Source: Treponema sp.
Lineage (GTDB): Bacteria; Spirochaetota; Spirochaetia; Treponematales; Treponemataceae
Assembly (NCBI GenBank): GCA_024402635.1
Contig: JAKSTJ010000011.1
Span: 1 to 61,671, forward strand
Direction of reading: 5' to 3'
DNA: 61,671 nucleotides
Notes under the pieces: model-generated
The model's database searches: none
Told to the model about the DNA's origin: nothing
Seen by the model: the letters and a program-made list of their open reading frames with translations, nothing else
Shown: positions 1 to 8,373 of the stretch, in pieces
Layout: every line of letters begins with the position of its first letter
Numbering within the stretch: position 1 is the stretch's first letter
Position numbers and translations under genes: made by a program

Positions 1-25
1 GGAGTCCGTTAGGACTCCTTTTTTT
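1..25 (+). terminator. Intrinsic terminator of a gene left of the window
   Basis: Stem ggagtcc (1-7) and ggactcc (12-18) with a 4-nt loop, followed by seven T. The gene it serves lies outside the window. The same seven-base stem recurs in the terminator at 333-357. Confidence 0.8.
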
Positions 26-332
26 AACGCATTTGCTATTTTAGTCAGGCGCAAACATCGCTGGTTTCGTAAAAGTAGCTGACGCTATGATGCATTTGCG
101 CATAAGCGCAAACGTCAATAATTACCCAAAAAGCAAACGAGTGCTTCTGCACTCGTATCGCACAGGGATTGGTATAAGCCTTAGTCAAGGCACGCTAAAG
201 CTTAAAGCCTTGACAAAGTCATTTGGAGGGTTTCCTCAGAATAGTAAACCCTCCATAATCTAATACACTGTTTTGCACCAGCCATAGTCGGTTGATAAAT
301 CAACCGTGACATAAAGTCAATGAAACTAAAAA
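26..332. other. Gene-free stretch with five consecutive hairpins
   Basis: No credible reading frame. Five perfect inverted repeats follow one another: tttgcgc/gcgcaaa (95-112, 4-nt loop), acgagtgc/gcactcgt (137-156, 4-nt loop), gtcaaggc/gccttgac (184-214), ggagggttt/aaaccctcc (225-254) and cggttga/tcaaccg (289-306). They end in the terminator at 333-357. The stretch may be a structured transcript or a palindromic repeat element. I see no convincing promoter and do not recognise a known RNA family. Confidence 0.5.
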
Positions 333-357
333 GGAGTCCAACGGACTCCTTTTTTTT
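333..357 (+). terminator. Intrinsic terminator closing the hairpin array
   Basis: Stem ggagtcc (333-339) / ggactcc (343-349), loop aac, then eight T. The stem arms are identical to those at 1-18. There is no coding sequence between the two terminators, so this one implies a non-coding transcript or a duplicated terminator. Confidence 0.75.
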
Positions 358-474
358 ACGTTTTTGCAATATTAGTCAGTTTACGTTTACAAAAAATCAG
401 TCATGCTGAATTTATTTCAGCATCTTACAAGTTTTACCTGGAAATCTTAAACAACTGCAGAATGACACCTGGGC

Positions 475-520
475 AACCTAGTATACTAGGTTAGTACTTT
501 ACTTGACAGTAAAGTACTAA
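475..520. promoter_or_regulatory. Two adjoining palindromes upstream of the membrane-protein gene
   Basis: Positions 475-492 form a perfect 18-bp palindrome (aacctagta/tactaggtt). Overlapping it, 491-501 and 510-520 form an 11-bp inverted repeat (ttagtacttta / taaagtactaa) around 8 nt. They lie 31-76 bp before the ATG at 551. An operator is the simplest reading. A terminator is less likely because the second repeat is followed only by a mixed AT tract. Confidence 0.45.
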
Positions 521-550
521 TAATTTTTCATTGCTCAGAGGGGTATTATT

Positions 551-1156
551 ATGGAAGAAGACAAAAATATTGAAGGTAGCGAAAAATCTAAAGGAAATGA
601 TGTAGTTAATAAAGGTAAAGAAGCATTTGCAAAAGTTACTGAAAAGTTGGCTTCAGATAAAGTTCCTTTATGGAAAATCGTAGTAGAATTTTTAGGTCTT
701 GTCCTTATTTTTGGTTATAATATTTATGTTATATTCAATAATTTTAGTGCTGGTGTTGGGTATATTTGGGCAATTTTAGCTATTATTATTGATTTGGGTA
801 TCATTGGATCAGCTAAGGAATTATTGGGAGTTATACTTGAAAGAAAATTCAAGAAAGTAAATAAGTATCTTCTTTATATTCCATTTATTGTTTTGATTTT
901 AATTATTGCACCTGTAAGTTGTGATTCACCTGCTAAAAAAGTTGCAAGAACTGCACCTGATCTTGTAAATACTATACTTGAAAATAATTTTGGAGGTTAT
1001 ATTTATGCTAAATGTACAAAGGTTAAGATAACTGATTGTGTTATTAAAGACACTTTGTATTATGGTTATGCAATATTAGAAAATGGAAATAAACTTAGCA
1101 TTGGAATGACATATTCAAAAGCTAATAATCAGGTATATGTAGAATTATTGGATTAA
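551..1156 (+). CDS. Hypothetical small multi-pass membrane protein
   Basis: 201 residues; I do not recognise the family. A charged, Lys-rich N-terminus (1-38) is followed by three predicted membrane segments at about 40-62, 69-95 and 106-122. The last ends in PVSC just before a soluble C-terminal domain of about 75 residues rich in beta-prone sequence. The Cys at 124 follows a membrane segment rather than a cleavable signal, so it is not a normal lipobox. A Shine-Dalgarno (gagggg, about 538-543) precedes the ATG. The gene stands alone between the palindromes at 475-520 and its own terminator at 1186-1212. Confidence 0.75.
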   Translation: MEEDKNIEGSEKSKGNDVVNKGKEAFAKVTEKLASDKVPLWKIVVEFLGLVLIFGYNIYVIFNNFSAGVGYIWAILAIIIDLGIIGSAKELLGVILERKFKKVNKYLLYIPFIVLILIIAPVSCDSPAKKVARTAPDLVNTILENNFGGYIYAKCTKVKITDCVIKDTLYYGYAILENGNKLSIGMTYSKANNQVYVELLD

Positions 1157-1185
1157 TTTCTAAATAGAATTTTATGACTAAAAAA

Positions 1186-1212
1186 GGAACTTCAAATGAA
1201 GTTCCTTTTTTT
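1186..1212 (+). terminator. Terminator of the membrane-protein gene
   Basis: Stem ggaacttc (1186-1193) / gaagttcc (1198-1205), loop aaat, followed by seven T. It lies 29 bp after the stop codon. Confidence 0.85.
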
Positions 1213-1288
1213 AACGTTTTTTTAATTTTATAAGCCTTATAAATCAGGCGAGACGGATTGGTGGTAAATGTTAAAAGAATAATTAAAA

Positions 1289-2179
1289 TCAGATACTATT
1301 TAATATTTCATCTTTCGATAAATCTGTAATTTTGATTATCAGATCCAGACTGCATTTTTCTTTATACATTCTTCTTGCAGTTTCTAGTTTTGTTTCAAAA
1401 ATTTCTTTTTCTAAATTTATAAGTCCCTCTGCCAGACCTTTTGCTTTACCTTCAGCTAACCCTTTGGCTTTGCCTTCTTCGAGTCCTGCTGCTAAACCTT
1501 CTGCATGACCTATTTCTCTTGCAATTTCTTTTTCTTCTTCAAGTATATCTTGGAAATACATATATTCATCCTTCATGAGACCTTTTGCTTTTGCAAGCAT
1601 AACTGAATCTTCCAGTTGTTTTGTAAAGGCACTGTTTGCTTTTAATTTATAAATGAACTCTAGAACATTTCTTATCTGTTCATCTTCTTCCTTTTCATAG
1701 GCACTTGAATTATAAAAGACATTATGGGTTTTGTCATCATAAGGAATTTCGTTTAATTCCTTAAATACTGATTTTTTTGTATAGCAGGGAATTCCGTAGC
1801 CAAATGGATCATCTTTACAGATAAAAAGAATATAGTTCTCTTTTAAATCCTTAAATTTTGTTCTTCGGGGAACTGTGTTTACATCAGCTGAACTTTGATA
1901 GTATCTTGAGCGTAAAAGCAGATTGTCATAATCACCGGTTTGCATTTCAATATTTATGACTTTTGTGGAATCCTTTAATAAAACATCCATGCGGATTCCT
2001 TTTGTGTCGTAATTGTTTTCTAAAACCTGTTCTGTATTTAGATATGTAATTTTATCAATTTTAAGGTGAAGAAGAATTTCCAGCAGTTTTTTGCATAGAT
2101 TTTCATCCTTCATCACTTTGCAGAAAATAAAATTATCAGAAAAATTTAATTCTTCCCATGATTTACTAAATTGACCCAT
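1289..2179 (-). CDS. Rpn-family PD-(D/E)XK nuclease/transposase-like protein
   Basis: 296 residues. It resembles the Rpn/YhgA-like PDDEXK family often annotated as putative transposase. The nuclease-like core is at about 60-80: GIRMDVLLKD followed by INIEMQ, giving the D...ExQ catalytic pattern. The C-terminal third (about 225-255) carries repeats of the E-G-x-A-x-G type (GLAEGKAKGLAEG), typical of the family. Known Rpn proteins promote recA-independent recombination in E. coli; the role here is inferred. The start codon is preceded by aaggag, but the Shine-Dalgarno sits in the loop of an 8-bp hairpin whose stem includes the first two bases of the ATG (2178-2209). A second family member is at 36222-37115. 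Confidence 0.85.
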   Translation of the reverse strand: MGQFSKSWEELNFSDNFIFCKVMKDENLCKKLLEILLHLKIDKITYLNTEQVLENNYDTKGIRMDVLLKDSTKVINIEMQTGDYDNLLLRSRYYQSSADVNTVPRRTKFKDLKENYILFICKDDPFGYGIPCYTKKSVFKELNEIPYDDKTHNVFYNSSAYEKEEDEQIRNVLEFIYKLKANSAFTKQLEDSVMLAKAKGLMKDEYMYFQDILEEEKEIAREIGHAEGLAAGLEEGKAKGLAEGKAKGLAEGLINLEKEIFETKLETARRMYKEKCSLDLIIKITDLSKDEILNSI

Positions 2180-2209
2180 GTAGAATCTCCTTTGGTTTTG
2201 GTTCTACAT
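2178..2209 (-). promoter_or_regulatory. Hairpin over the Rpn-like gene start
   Basis: Read on the minus strand, arms atgtagaa and ttctacat pair over 8 bp. The 16-nt loop contains the Shine-Dalgarno aaggaga. The 3' arm ends in the AT of the start codon. The 5' arm begins with ATG TAG, a start-stop pair in frame with the gene. This could limit ribosome access. Confidence 0.5.
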
Positions 2210-2238
2210 TAATATGGTTTTCAATTGTATAAATCAGA

Positions 2239-2279
2239 CCAGTTTTTACAGAAAAAATAAAAAAATTTGTAAAAACTGG
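2239..2279 (-). other. 11-bp inverted repeat between thioesterase and Rpn-like gene
   Basis: Arms ccagtttttac (2239-2249) and gtaaaaactgg (2269-2279) around a 19-nt AT-only-rich loop. It starts 27 bp after the thioesterase stop on the minus strand. There is no U-tract after the stem, so it may be a weak terminator, an operator or part of the Rpn-gene leader. Confidence 0.4.
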
Positions 2280-2305
2280 AATCAAAACTATAATTCAGAC
2301 AATGA

Positions 2306-3067
2306 TTAGTAATAAAGTTCGCATTCGAAACTTGAAGCGCTGTCAATAATTCCCTGAATTGTATATTTATTTTCTTCTTTATTAAAGAAACCTTTTATTT
2401 CAAGTTCTTCTCCAAGTGTGGCTTCTTTTGAATAATTCAAACGCAAATCTTTTACTGTTTTCTGCTGGAATTCTGCAGGTAAATTATCTATAGCAAAATT
2501 AATATATTTAGAATTATTTGTATGACCGTTTCCATCTAAATCAGAAAAAGTAATTTTGTGAGTTCCTAATGTTTCCATTCCTTCTGGAATTGGGATTTTT
2601 CCTGGTTTTATTCCAGCAAATTCAGAAACAATTGTTGGAGTTGGACGCATATTAAATACTTTTGCAGGAATCATTTTTCGTTCTTCAAAATTAATAATTG
2701 TCCATAAGGTCTGGCCGTACAGTAAAACATCCTCAGTTTCTTTATCTACAAGTTTAAAATTTCTTGTAGCTAATGGGCCTTGAGGTGCTGATTCCCAGGT
2801 AATCATTTTTACATTCTGATGATAAACCGGCATTTTAATTACATGATAAGAAATTCTTGAAACTGCGAAAAAGATTCCCTGTTTTTTTAAAACTTCCCAA
2901 CCCATTTCACGTTGTGTAAAATCTTCTCCAGCCATGTCGGTTGTTATTCTGAAAATTTCAGCCCAGCTCATATTAAAATCTGGGGTACATTGAGCAAAAG
3001 ATGGAGTAAATTCATAATTAAAAGTTAAATCTTCATCGTGCCACTGTTTATAAATAATATCATGCAT
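2306..3067 (-). CDS. Acyl-ACP thioesterase (FatA/FatB-like)
   Basis: 253 residues, the usual size of bacterial acyl-ACP thioesterases, which hydrolyse acyl-ACP to free fatty acid and ACP in the cytoplasm. Two hot-dog halves are expected. The second half starts with the conserved catalytic stretch DGNGHTNNSKY (about 182-192), which carries the Asn-His pair of the family. A good Shine-Dalgarno (ggag) precedes the ATG. It is far from the fab cluster at 42-48 kb but would act on that pathway's products. The following gene on the strand is the Rpn-like gene, and a transcriptional link is not evident. Confidence 0.85.
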   Translation of the reverse strand: MHDIIYKQWHDEDLTFNYEFTPSFAQCTPDFNMSWAEIFRITTDMAGEDFTQREMGWEVLKKQGIFFAVSRISYHVIKMPVYHQNVKMITWESAPQGPLATRNFKLVDKETEDVLLYGQTLWTIINFEERKMIPAKVFNMRPTPTIVSEFAGIKPGKIPIPEGMETLGTHKITFSDLDGNGHTNNSKYINFAIDNLPAEFQQKTVKDLRLNYSKEATLGEELEIKGFFNKEENKYTIQGIIDSASSFECELYY

Positions 3068-3204
3068 AAAAAAATCTCCATATATATGATAATCATAAAA
3101 TTCATTTATTAATTGAATGTTAATTAAAAATAAATTTTTTCTTATTATTTTCTAATCATTCTTTCATGTTTTCAGGTTTTAAAAATTGTATATTATAAAC
3201 ATAA

Positions 3205-3300
3205 AGGTTGCAGCAAACGTTGTCTGCTTCAATTCTTTACAAAAATGATTCCATAAAGAACGAGTCAGGTTTCTCCTCCTTTTGCCTGGCTCGTTTTTTT
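3205..3300 (+). ncRNA. Candidate small RNA ending in a strong terminator (low confidence)
   Basis: The plus strand carries a possible promoter (ttcagg, 17 nt, tataaa) near 3172-3200. It is followed by a small gcag/ctgc hairpin and a textbook terminator: acgagtcagg (3260-3269) / cctggctcgt (3285-3294), then T7. No plus-strand gene precedes it. The 15-nt terminator loop is tttctcctccttttg, complementary to a Shine-Dalgarno. The alternative is a bidirectional terminator serving only the GH2 gene. Confidence 0.3.
3260..3300 (-). terminator. Hairpin terminator, probably bidirectional, after the GH2 gene
   Basis: A 10-bp stem with one G-U pair abuts the GH2 stop codon. On the minus strand it is preceded by an A-tract and followed by ttcttt. 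On the plus strand the T-tract (3294-3300) is stronger. Confidence 0.6.
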
Positions 3301-6300
3301 TATTGAAACTTAAACCATTTGAAATCGAAATTGCATCCTGGAAGGAATACAAAAGAAACTTTTTGTTCACCAGAAACTGGTTCTATTTCAAAAGTTTTTT
3401 CTTCGTAATCATCAGTATGAACAAATTCTATTACCTGAGTTTTGTTGATTCCATCAGCTCCAAAGAATTTAACATTTATACTGTTGTTTTCTGTATTTGA
3501 TTTTCCACAGATTGTAAGTTTTGTTGCTTTTGTTTCACCAAAATCCATGTGATCAAAATCAAGATTTACATTATTTCCAATTCCTTCTACAGCTTCAGAA
3601 GTTTTTGTAAATGTATCACCAACAATTTCTTTTGCATCAAGAGCTCTCAGTTTTGAAAGAGCTTTAGGAGTTTTGTCAAAATAGAATCCGTGTAATACCA
3701 GTTCAGTTGGAATAACAATAGAAATTGTATGAACTCCAAAAAGTCGTTTGCTTAAAGTAAAAACATTTTCTGAATAGGTGTTATAAATTGATGGATGTTT
3801 GTAAGTAAATCTTCCAAGACATTCACCGCCAGTAGTTGAATCTGGAGTTTTTTCATAAGTTGTTCCGTTTCCAGGTTTTCCATCCCAAACTTCAACTGGG
3901 AGTTCTGTATCAAAACTGAAAATTGGAATATGAATTGAATCTGCACCTTCATTTCCAAAATCAACTTTATCAAAGCTGACCCAGGTTGCTCCAAGTCCAC
4001 GATTTTGAATTCCACTTTCAAGGCTTACAGTTGGTTTAGATTTGCTTTCGTCCCAACTGTTAAGTCTGCAGGCTTCAATCAGTTTATAAGGATTTAATTT
4101 AGGGTTTCCAATTCCTTCAACTGTAAATCCTAAATCGCTTATAACTTCATCCTGATTTGTACCATTTTTTGCAGTACAACGTAATATACATTCGCCGTCG
4201 CAATTTGCTTTTATAACTGCAGTTTCAACTCCAGTTCCCTTGCCCTGAATATTACAAACTTCAATATAATCACTTGAAACACATTCTTTCAGTACCGGAT
4301 TCCAGTTGATTTCCTTGATTGAAGCATTTTCTGGAAGTACTTTTGCGGTTACTTTAATTTCACGATTTTTGGCGTTCATTAAAGTTGAACCTTCTGCAAT
4401 AATTTCGATTTTTCTTGCAGGAATAAAATCTTCTACTGCATGAACTGCATTATATGGAGCAGCTTCAATCCAATTCTGACCATCGTATTTAATGGATGTA
4501 TTAGGTAAATCTGTACTGGCTGCTGTTACAACAAATACAGGCTTTTCAACTTTTCCACGAATAATAGCAACCATACGATTTCCAAAAAGTTTTCTGGTAT
4601 GACTGGTTTTGTTTTCAGAAACATATTCTTCGTAATCAGTTGAATCGCCGTTATCAATACCTACAAGTTCTGCATTTCCCGCAACGCTTATTGTTACATA
4701 GTTTCTTGCATTTTCAACCAGAGTGCCGTTTTTGTCAGAAAGCATTACATCAACAAAATAGAGATTTCCTGTTTTTTCTGTTTCGCCTTTGAGAATAATA
4801 TTTTCAGGATCTCCAAAAGAATTTTTTGTTTCACTTGCAATTTCCTTTCCGTTTTTATCGTAAGCAATAACTTTTAATTCGCCAGGTTCATAAGCTAATT
4901 GCCATCTTCCGAAAGGTTCTTTTCCATTAATATGATTTAACTCCTGTTTGCCAAGAGTTTTTCCATTAAAGAATAATTCAAGAGAACTGGCATTTGAATA
5001 AGCTTTTACATCAATTAACTGGCCTTTATTCCAGTCCCAATATGGAAGAATATGAACAAAAGGTTTTCCATTTAAATCCCATTCTGATTTGTATAAATAA
5101 TAGGTATCTTTTGGGAAACCTGCAGTATCAATCTGGCCGAAGTAAGAATTTTTTGTGTGATAAGGAGTTGGTTCTCCAATATAATCCCAGCCTGTCCAGA
5201 TATACTGACCAGCACTAAAAGGACAATCTCTGTCTGCCGCAATTACAGTCTGTGTATCTTTAGCACCCCAGGTAGTTGTACAGTTTCCTAATGAAGAACA
5301 CTGTAAATCACTAAAAGTAATAAGTTTTAAGGTTTCCGGGAAATGATAGATTCCACGGCTTTGAACAGTAGAACTGGTTTCTGAACCATAGATTTTCCAT
5401 TCCGGATATTTTTCGTGATGTTCATCATAAAGGCGCTCAAGATAATTGTAACCAACAGTTTCTATTTCAGTGGCACATTTTTGAGCTCCGTCACTCATCA
5501 TATAATTGGAAGCAATTGTAATTGGAGCGTTACCTTCAGGATCAAATTCTCTTACATAGGAAGAAAGTTTTTTTGTTGTTTCAAAACCGTTTCCCATGTG
5601 AGTGTCATAAATTTCATTACCAATTGACCACATAAGTAAAGATGGATGATTTCTGTCTTTTCTTACCCAGCTTAAAGTGTCTTTTTTACACCATTCATTA
5701 AAATAGTTACCGTAATCAAATGGAGTCTTTGGTTTTTCCCACATATCAAAAGCTTCATCATCTACTAAAATTCCCATTTCATCTGCCAGATTCATCCATG
5801 CTTCTGGAGGAGGATTATGGGAACATCGAACAGAATTAACACCCATTTCTTTGAGAATGTTAAATTGTCTTCGTAATGCATCTACATCAAATGCGGCACC
5901 TAAGGCTCCCTGGTCGTGGTGATGGCAGGAACCGTATATTTTAATATGACGTCCGTTTAAAATAAGACCTTTATTTTTATCAAAAACTGCAACTTTAAAG
6001 CCAAGGTTTTGAGAATTGGAATCTAAGATCTGTCCCTCAATATTTATAAGCTCCGTAGTTAAAGTATAAAGGGTAGGGGAATCAATATCCCATAAATCTG
6101 GATTTTCAACAGAAAAATTTTCGCGGCTTTTGAGAATCTTACATTTTTCTAAAACAGGCACATTTTTTGCAAGATTTTCTGTTTCTTCTTTTGAAATAAA
6201 TTCAGGTTTTACATTTGTTCCCTGAAAAATAACCTTTCCATTTTTATCTTTAAGTGTAGATTTTACAAAACAATCCTGAATTTCATTTTTGCAGGCAACT

Positions 6301-6908
6301 TCTGTTTCTACAGTAATTTTCCATAAACCAGATTCTTTTGCAAAAATATCATTTTCAAAATTATGATTGCAGCTGTCAGGACGACAAATTACATAAGAAC
6401 CATGACTGGCAAGGAAAGTTTCCGGTGTATTGATGTATGTAACATCTCTGAAAATTCCAGCTCCTGAATACCATCTTGTATTACAATTCTGATAAACTGC
6501 AATTACTAAAATCTGATTTTCACCTTCTTTTACCAGATGTGAAATGTCAAATTCAAAAGTTCCGTAACCGTATTTCCATTGACCGGCTAAAGTTCCGTTT
6601 ACCCAGACAGCACTGTTCATGTAAACGCCTTCAAAACGGATTGCATTATGACGATTTGTTACTTCTTCTTTAGAAAGGGTGAATTGTTTTTTATAAAAAC
6701 CGGCAGAATTTTTATATAATTCCTTTACGTGCCAGATCATCCAGTCGTGAGGAAGTCTTACAGGTTTGTATTGTTGTGATTCATATTCTGGATAAAAACT
6801 TTCTGGAGTTAAAAAAACAGGATTTCCATCCTGATACATATCTTTGTCATTAATGGCAAGTTCTGCAAAATGCCAGTTATCATTAAATAATTTTTTCATA
6901 ACTGACAT
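3300..6908 (-). CDS. Glycoside hydrolase family 2, very large multidomain enzyme
   Basis: 1202 residues. The N-terminal sugar-binding, Ig-like and TIM-barrel modules of GH2 are clear. The acid/base is Glu432 in WSIGNEIYD and the nucleophile Glu510 in YGSETSSTV, followed by the YIWTGWDYIGEPTPY segment usual in beta-galactosidase/glucuronidase-like members. After about residue 650 come DUF4982-like and Ig/Big-type modules. A C-terminal galactose-binding-like region with two similar halves completes it. No signal peptide is seen, so it may act in the cytoplasm on imported oligosaccharides; substrate not assigned. Two starts are possible (6908 and 6899), and neither has a Shine-Dalgarno. It lies 35 bp after the carboxypeptidase gene. 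Confidence 0.9.
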   Translation of the reverse strand: MSVMKKLFNDNWHFAELAINDKDMYQDGNPVFLTPESFYPEYESQQYKPVRLPHDWMIWHVKELYKNSAGFYKKQFTLSKEEVTNRHNAIRFEGVYMNSAVWVNGTLAGQWKYGYGTFEFDISHLVKEGENQILVIAVYQNCNTRWYSGAGIFRDVTYINTPETFLASHGSYVICRPDSCNHNFENDIFAKESGLWKITVETEVACKNEIQDCFVKSTLKDKNGKVIFQGTNVKPEFISKEETENLAKNVPVLEKCKILKSRENFSVENPDLWDIDSPTLYTLTTELINIEGQILDSNSQNLGFKVAVFDKNKGLILNGRHIKIYGSCHHHDQGALGAAFDVDALRRQFNILKEMGVNSVRCSHNPPPEAWMNLADEMGILVDDEAFDMWEKPKTPFDYGNYFNEWCKKDTLSWVRKDRNHPSLLMWSIGNEIYDTHMGNGFETTKKLSSYVREFDPEGNAPITIASNYMMSDGAQKCATEIETVGYNYLERLYDEHHEKYPEWKIYGSETSSTVQSRGIYHFPETLKLITFSDLQCSSLGNCTTTWGAKDTQTVIAADRDCPFSAGQYIWTGWDYIGEPTPYHTKNSYFGQIDTAGFPKDTYYLYKSEWDLNGKPFVHILPYWDWNKGQLIDVKAYSNASSLELFFNGKTLGKQELNHINGKEPFGRWQLAYEPGELKVIAYDKNGKEIASETKNSFGDPENIILKGETEKTGNLYFVDVMLSDKNGTLVENARNYVTISVAGNAELVGIDNGDSTDYEEYVSENKTSHTRKLFGNRMVAIIRGKVEKPVFVVTAASTDLPNTSIKYDGQNWIEAAPYNAVHAVEDFIPARKIEIIAEGSTLMNAKNREIKVTAKVLPENASIKEINWNPVLKECVSSDYIEVCNIQGKGTGVETAVIKANCDGECILRCTAKNGTNQDEVISDLGFTVEGIGNPKLNPYKLIEACRLNSWDESKSKPTVSLESGIQNRGLGATWVSFDKVDFGNEGADSIHIPIFSFDTELPVEVWDGKPGNGTTYEKTPDSTTGGECLGRFTYKHPSIYNTYSENVFTLSKRLFGVHTISIVIPTELVLHGFYFDKTPKALSKLRALDAKEIVGDTFTKTSEAVEGIGNNVNLDFDHMDFGETKATKLTICGKSNTENNSINVKFFGADGINKTQVIEFVHTDDYEEKTFEIEPVSGEQKVSFVFLPGCNFDFKWFKFQ

Positions 6909-6943
6909 TCTAACAGATAATATTTCAGATGGATAGTAAAAAT

Positions 6944-8359
6944 TTAATAAATTATATTGTCTGCAAATCTAACAAGGAAATTTTCTTCTTCTGTTGAACG
7001 ATCTGCAACTAAAGGAATTGTATCAAGTAAATAATTTTCAAAGAAAATTTTAGCCTGCCCGTAAACCTGACCTTTTGTTACAGTTCCCCATAAAAAATCA
7101 GGAACTTCAACAACAGTTTTAATTTTGGCAAGATTTTCTGCTATAGAAATATTTTCAATTTTTGGAATTGTAATGGTTTTTAAATCAAAAGCAGGAACAA
7201 GATTAATTGCAGTTTGTTTTGAGTTGTAAACTTTAATCATTGTGTTTAAGGCTTTGCTGTTAAAATGATAATCAGTAAATGTTGAAAAAGCAAAATTCAT
7301 TAGTTCAGTACCATCGTGAACTCTGCCTTCCTGTCCTTCTCTTGGATTTTTACCAGGACCTTTCATTGTTACAGATAAATATCTGACACCGTCTCTTTCT
7401 GCAGTAAGACTTAAATTATAACCGCTTTCATCAATATAGCCGGTTTTAAGACCATCACAACCTGGATATCCTAACATTGGATTTGTATTTTTCTGAGTAA
7501 TGCCCATTGTAATGTGACGTGGAAATCCGTTTGAAAAATCCTGTGGGCCATATGTGTCGCCTGGTGCCATGTTTTCAGGTTTTGGATATGTAAATTCTGG
7601 AACTGAATGAAATTTTGCAAGAGATTCAGGATGTTCTGAAATATAAATGCGACAGAATTCAGCCATTTCTCTGGCAGTTGTTTGATTTAATTCACTGTAG
7701 CCTGAACTTTCAACAAATTTTGTATGAGTTAAACCTAAATCTAAAGCAACCTGATTCATTTTTTTTATGAAATTTTCCATGCTTCCGCTGATTGTGTAAG
7801 CTAATGCGTAGGCTGCATCGTTTCCAGAACTGATTGAAAGTCCTAAAATCAATTCTTCAAGAGTAACAATCTGTCCTTCTCCTAAAAACATAAGTGATGA
7901 ATGAGGAGGTGCATTGCAGGCAAAAGCTTCTTCCGGAACTGGAATAATCTGATTGTAAGATAAACGACCTTCTGCAACTTCCTGATCTACAATGTATAGA
8001 GTAAAAAGTTTTGTCATACTTGCAGGAGGAATTATTTCATCTGCATTTTTTTCATAAATAATATTTCCATTTGAAATATCAATTAAGATTGCTGATTCTG
8101 CAAAAATATTAAGGCCGGTATTAGCTAAATTGTAGGGAAGTGGTTGAAGAGTTTCATATCTTTGAGAATAAAGTTCCTTCAGCTGATTTTTAAGTTCAAT
8201 CTGACTTTCCTGAGAAACAGGTTCTGCTTCTGTTAATTTTGAAAAAATTATAGCGCGTCCACCAACTAAAGAAAAAAATCCTGCAATAAAAAATGCAAAT
8301 ATACCTATTGGAATCCATATTATTTTTGAATGAGACGAATTGTTGCTTTCAGTTTTCAT
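6944..8359 (-). CDS. D-alanyl-D-alanine carboxypeptidase (peptidase S11)
   Basis: 471 residues. It removes the terminal D-Ala from peptidoglycan pentapeptides in the periplasm. An uncleaved N-terminal membrane anchor is predicted at about 13-33. The penicillin-binding motifs are complete: SMTK (Ser114, Lys117), SGN (178-180) and KTG (305-307). The C-terminal part (about 360-471) is beta-rich like the PBP5 C-terminal domain and has no obvious terminal amphipathic helix. A short Shine-Dalgarno (aggac) precedes the ATG. It follows aroC by 14 bp, so the two are probably cotranscribed. Confidence 0.9.
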   Translation of the reverse strand: MKTESNNSSHSKIIWIPIGIFAFFIAGFFSLVGGRAIIFSKLTEAEPVSQESQIELKNQLKELYSQRYETLQPLPYNLANTGLNIFAESAILIDISNGNIIYEKNADEIIPPASMTKLFTLYIVDQEVAEGRLSYNQIIPVPEEAFACNAPPHSSLMFLGEGQIVTLEELILGLSISSGNDAAYALAYTISGSMENFIKKMNQVALDLGLTHTKFVESSGYSELNQTTAREMAEFCRIYISEHPESLAKFHSVPEFTYPKPENMAPGDTYGPQDFSNGFPRHITMGITQKNTNPMLGYPGCDGLKTGYIDESGYNLSLTAERDGVRYLSVTMKGPGKNPREGQEGRVHDGTELMNFAFSTFTDYHFNSKALNTMIKVYNSKQTAINLVPAFDLKTITIPKIENISIAENLAKIKTVVEVPDFLWGTVTKGQVYGQAKIFFENYLLDTIPLVADRSTEEENFLVRFADNIIY

Positions 8360-8373
8360 TTTGAGTCCTGCAA

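Noticed and set aside
491..520. Resemblance of ttagtact...agtactaa to the FapR fatty-acid repressor site
   Set aside because: The FapR site has a much shorter spacing between half sites, no FapR gene is seen, and the fab operon promoter lacks this sequence.
3179..3370. Small minus-strand frame of 63 codons near the end of the GH2 gene
   Set aside because: It overlaps the GH2 3' end and a terminator, and shows no family features.
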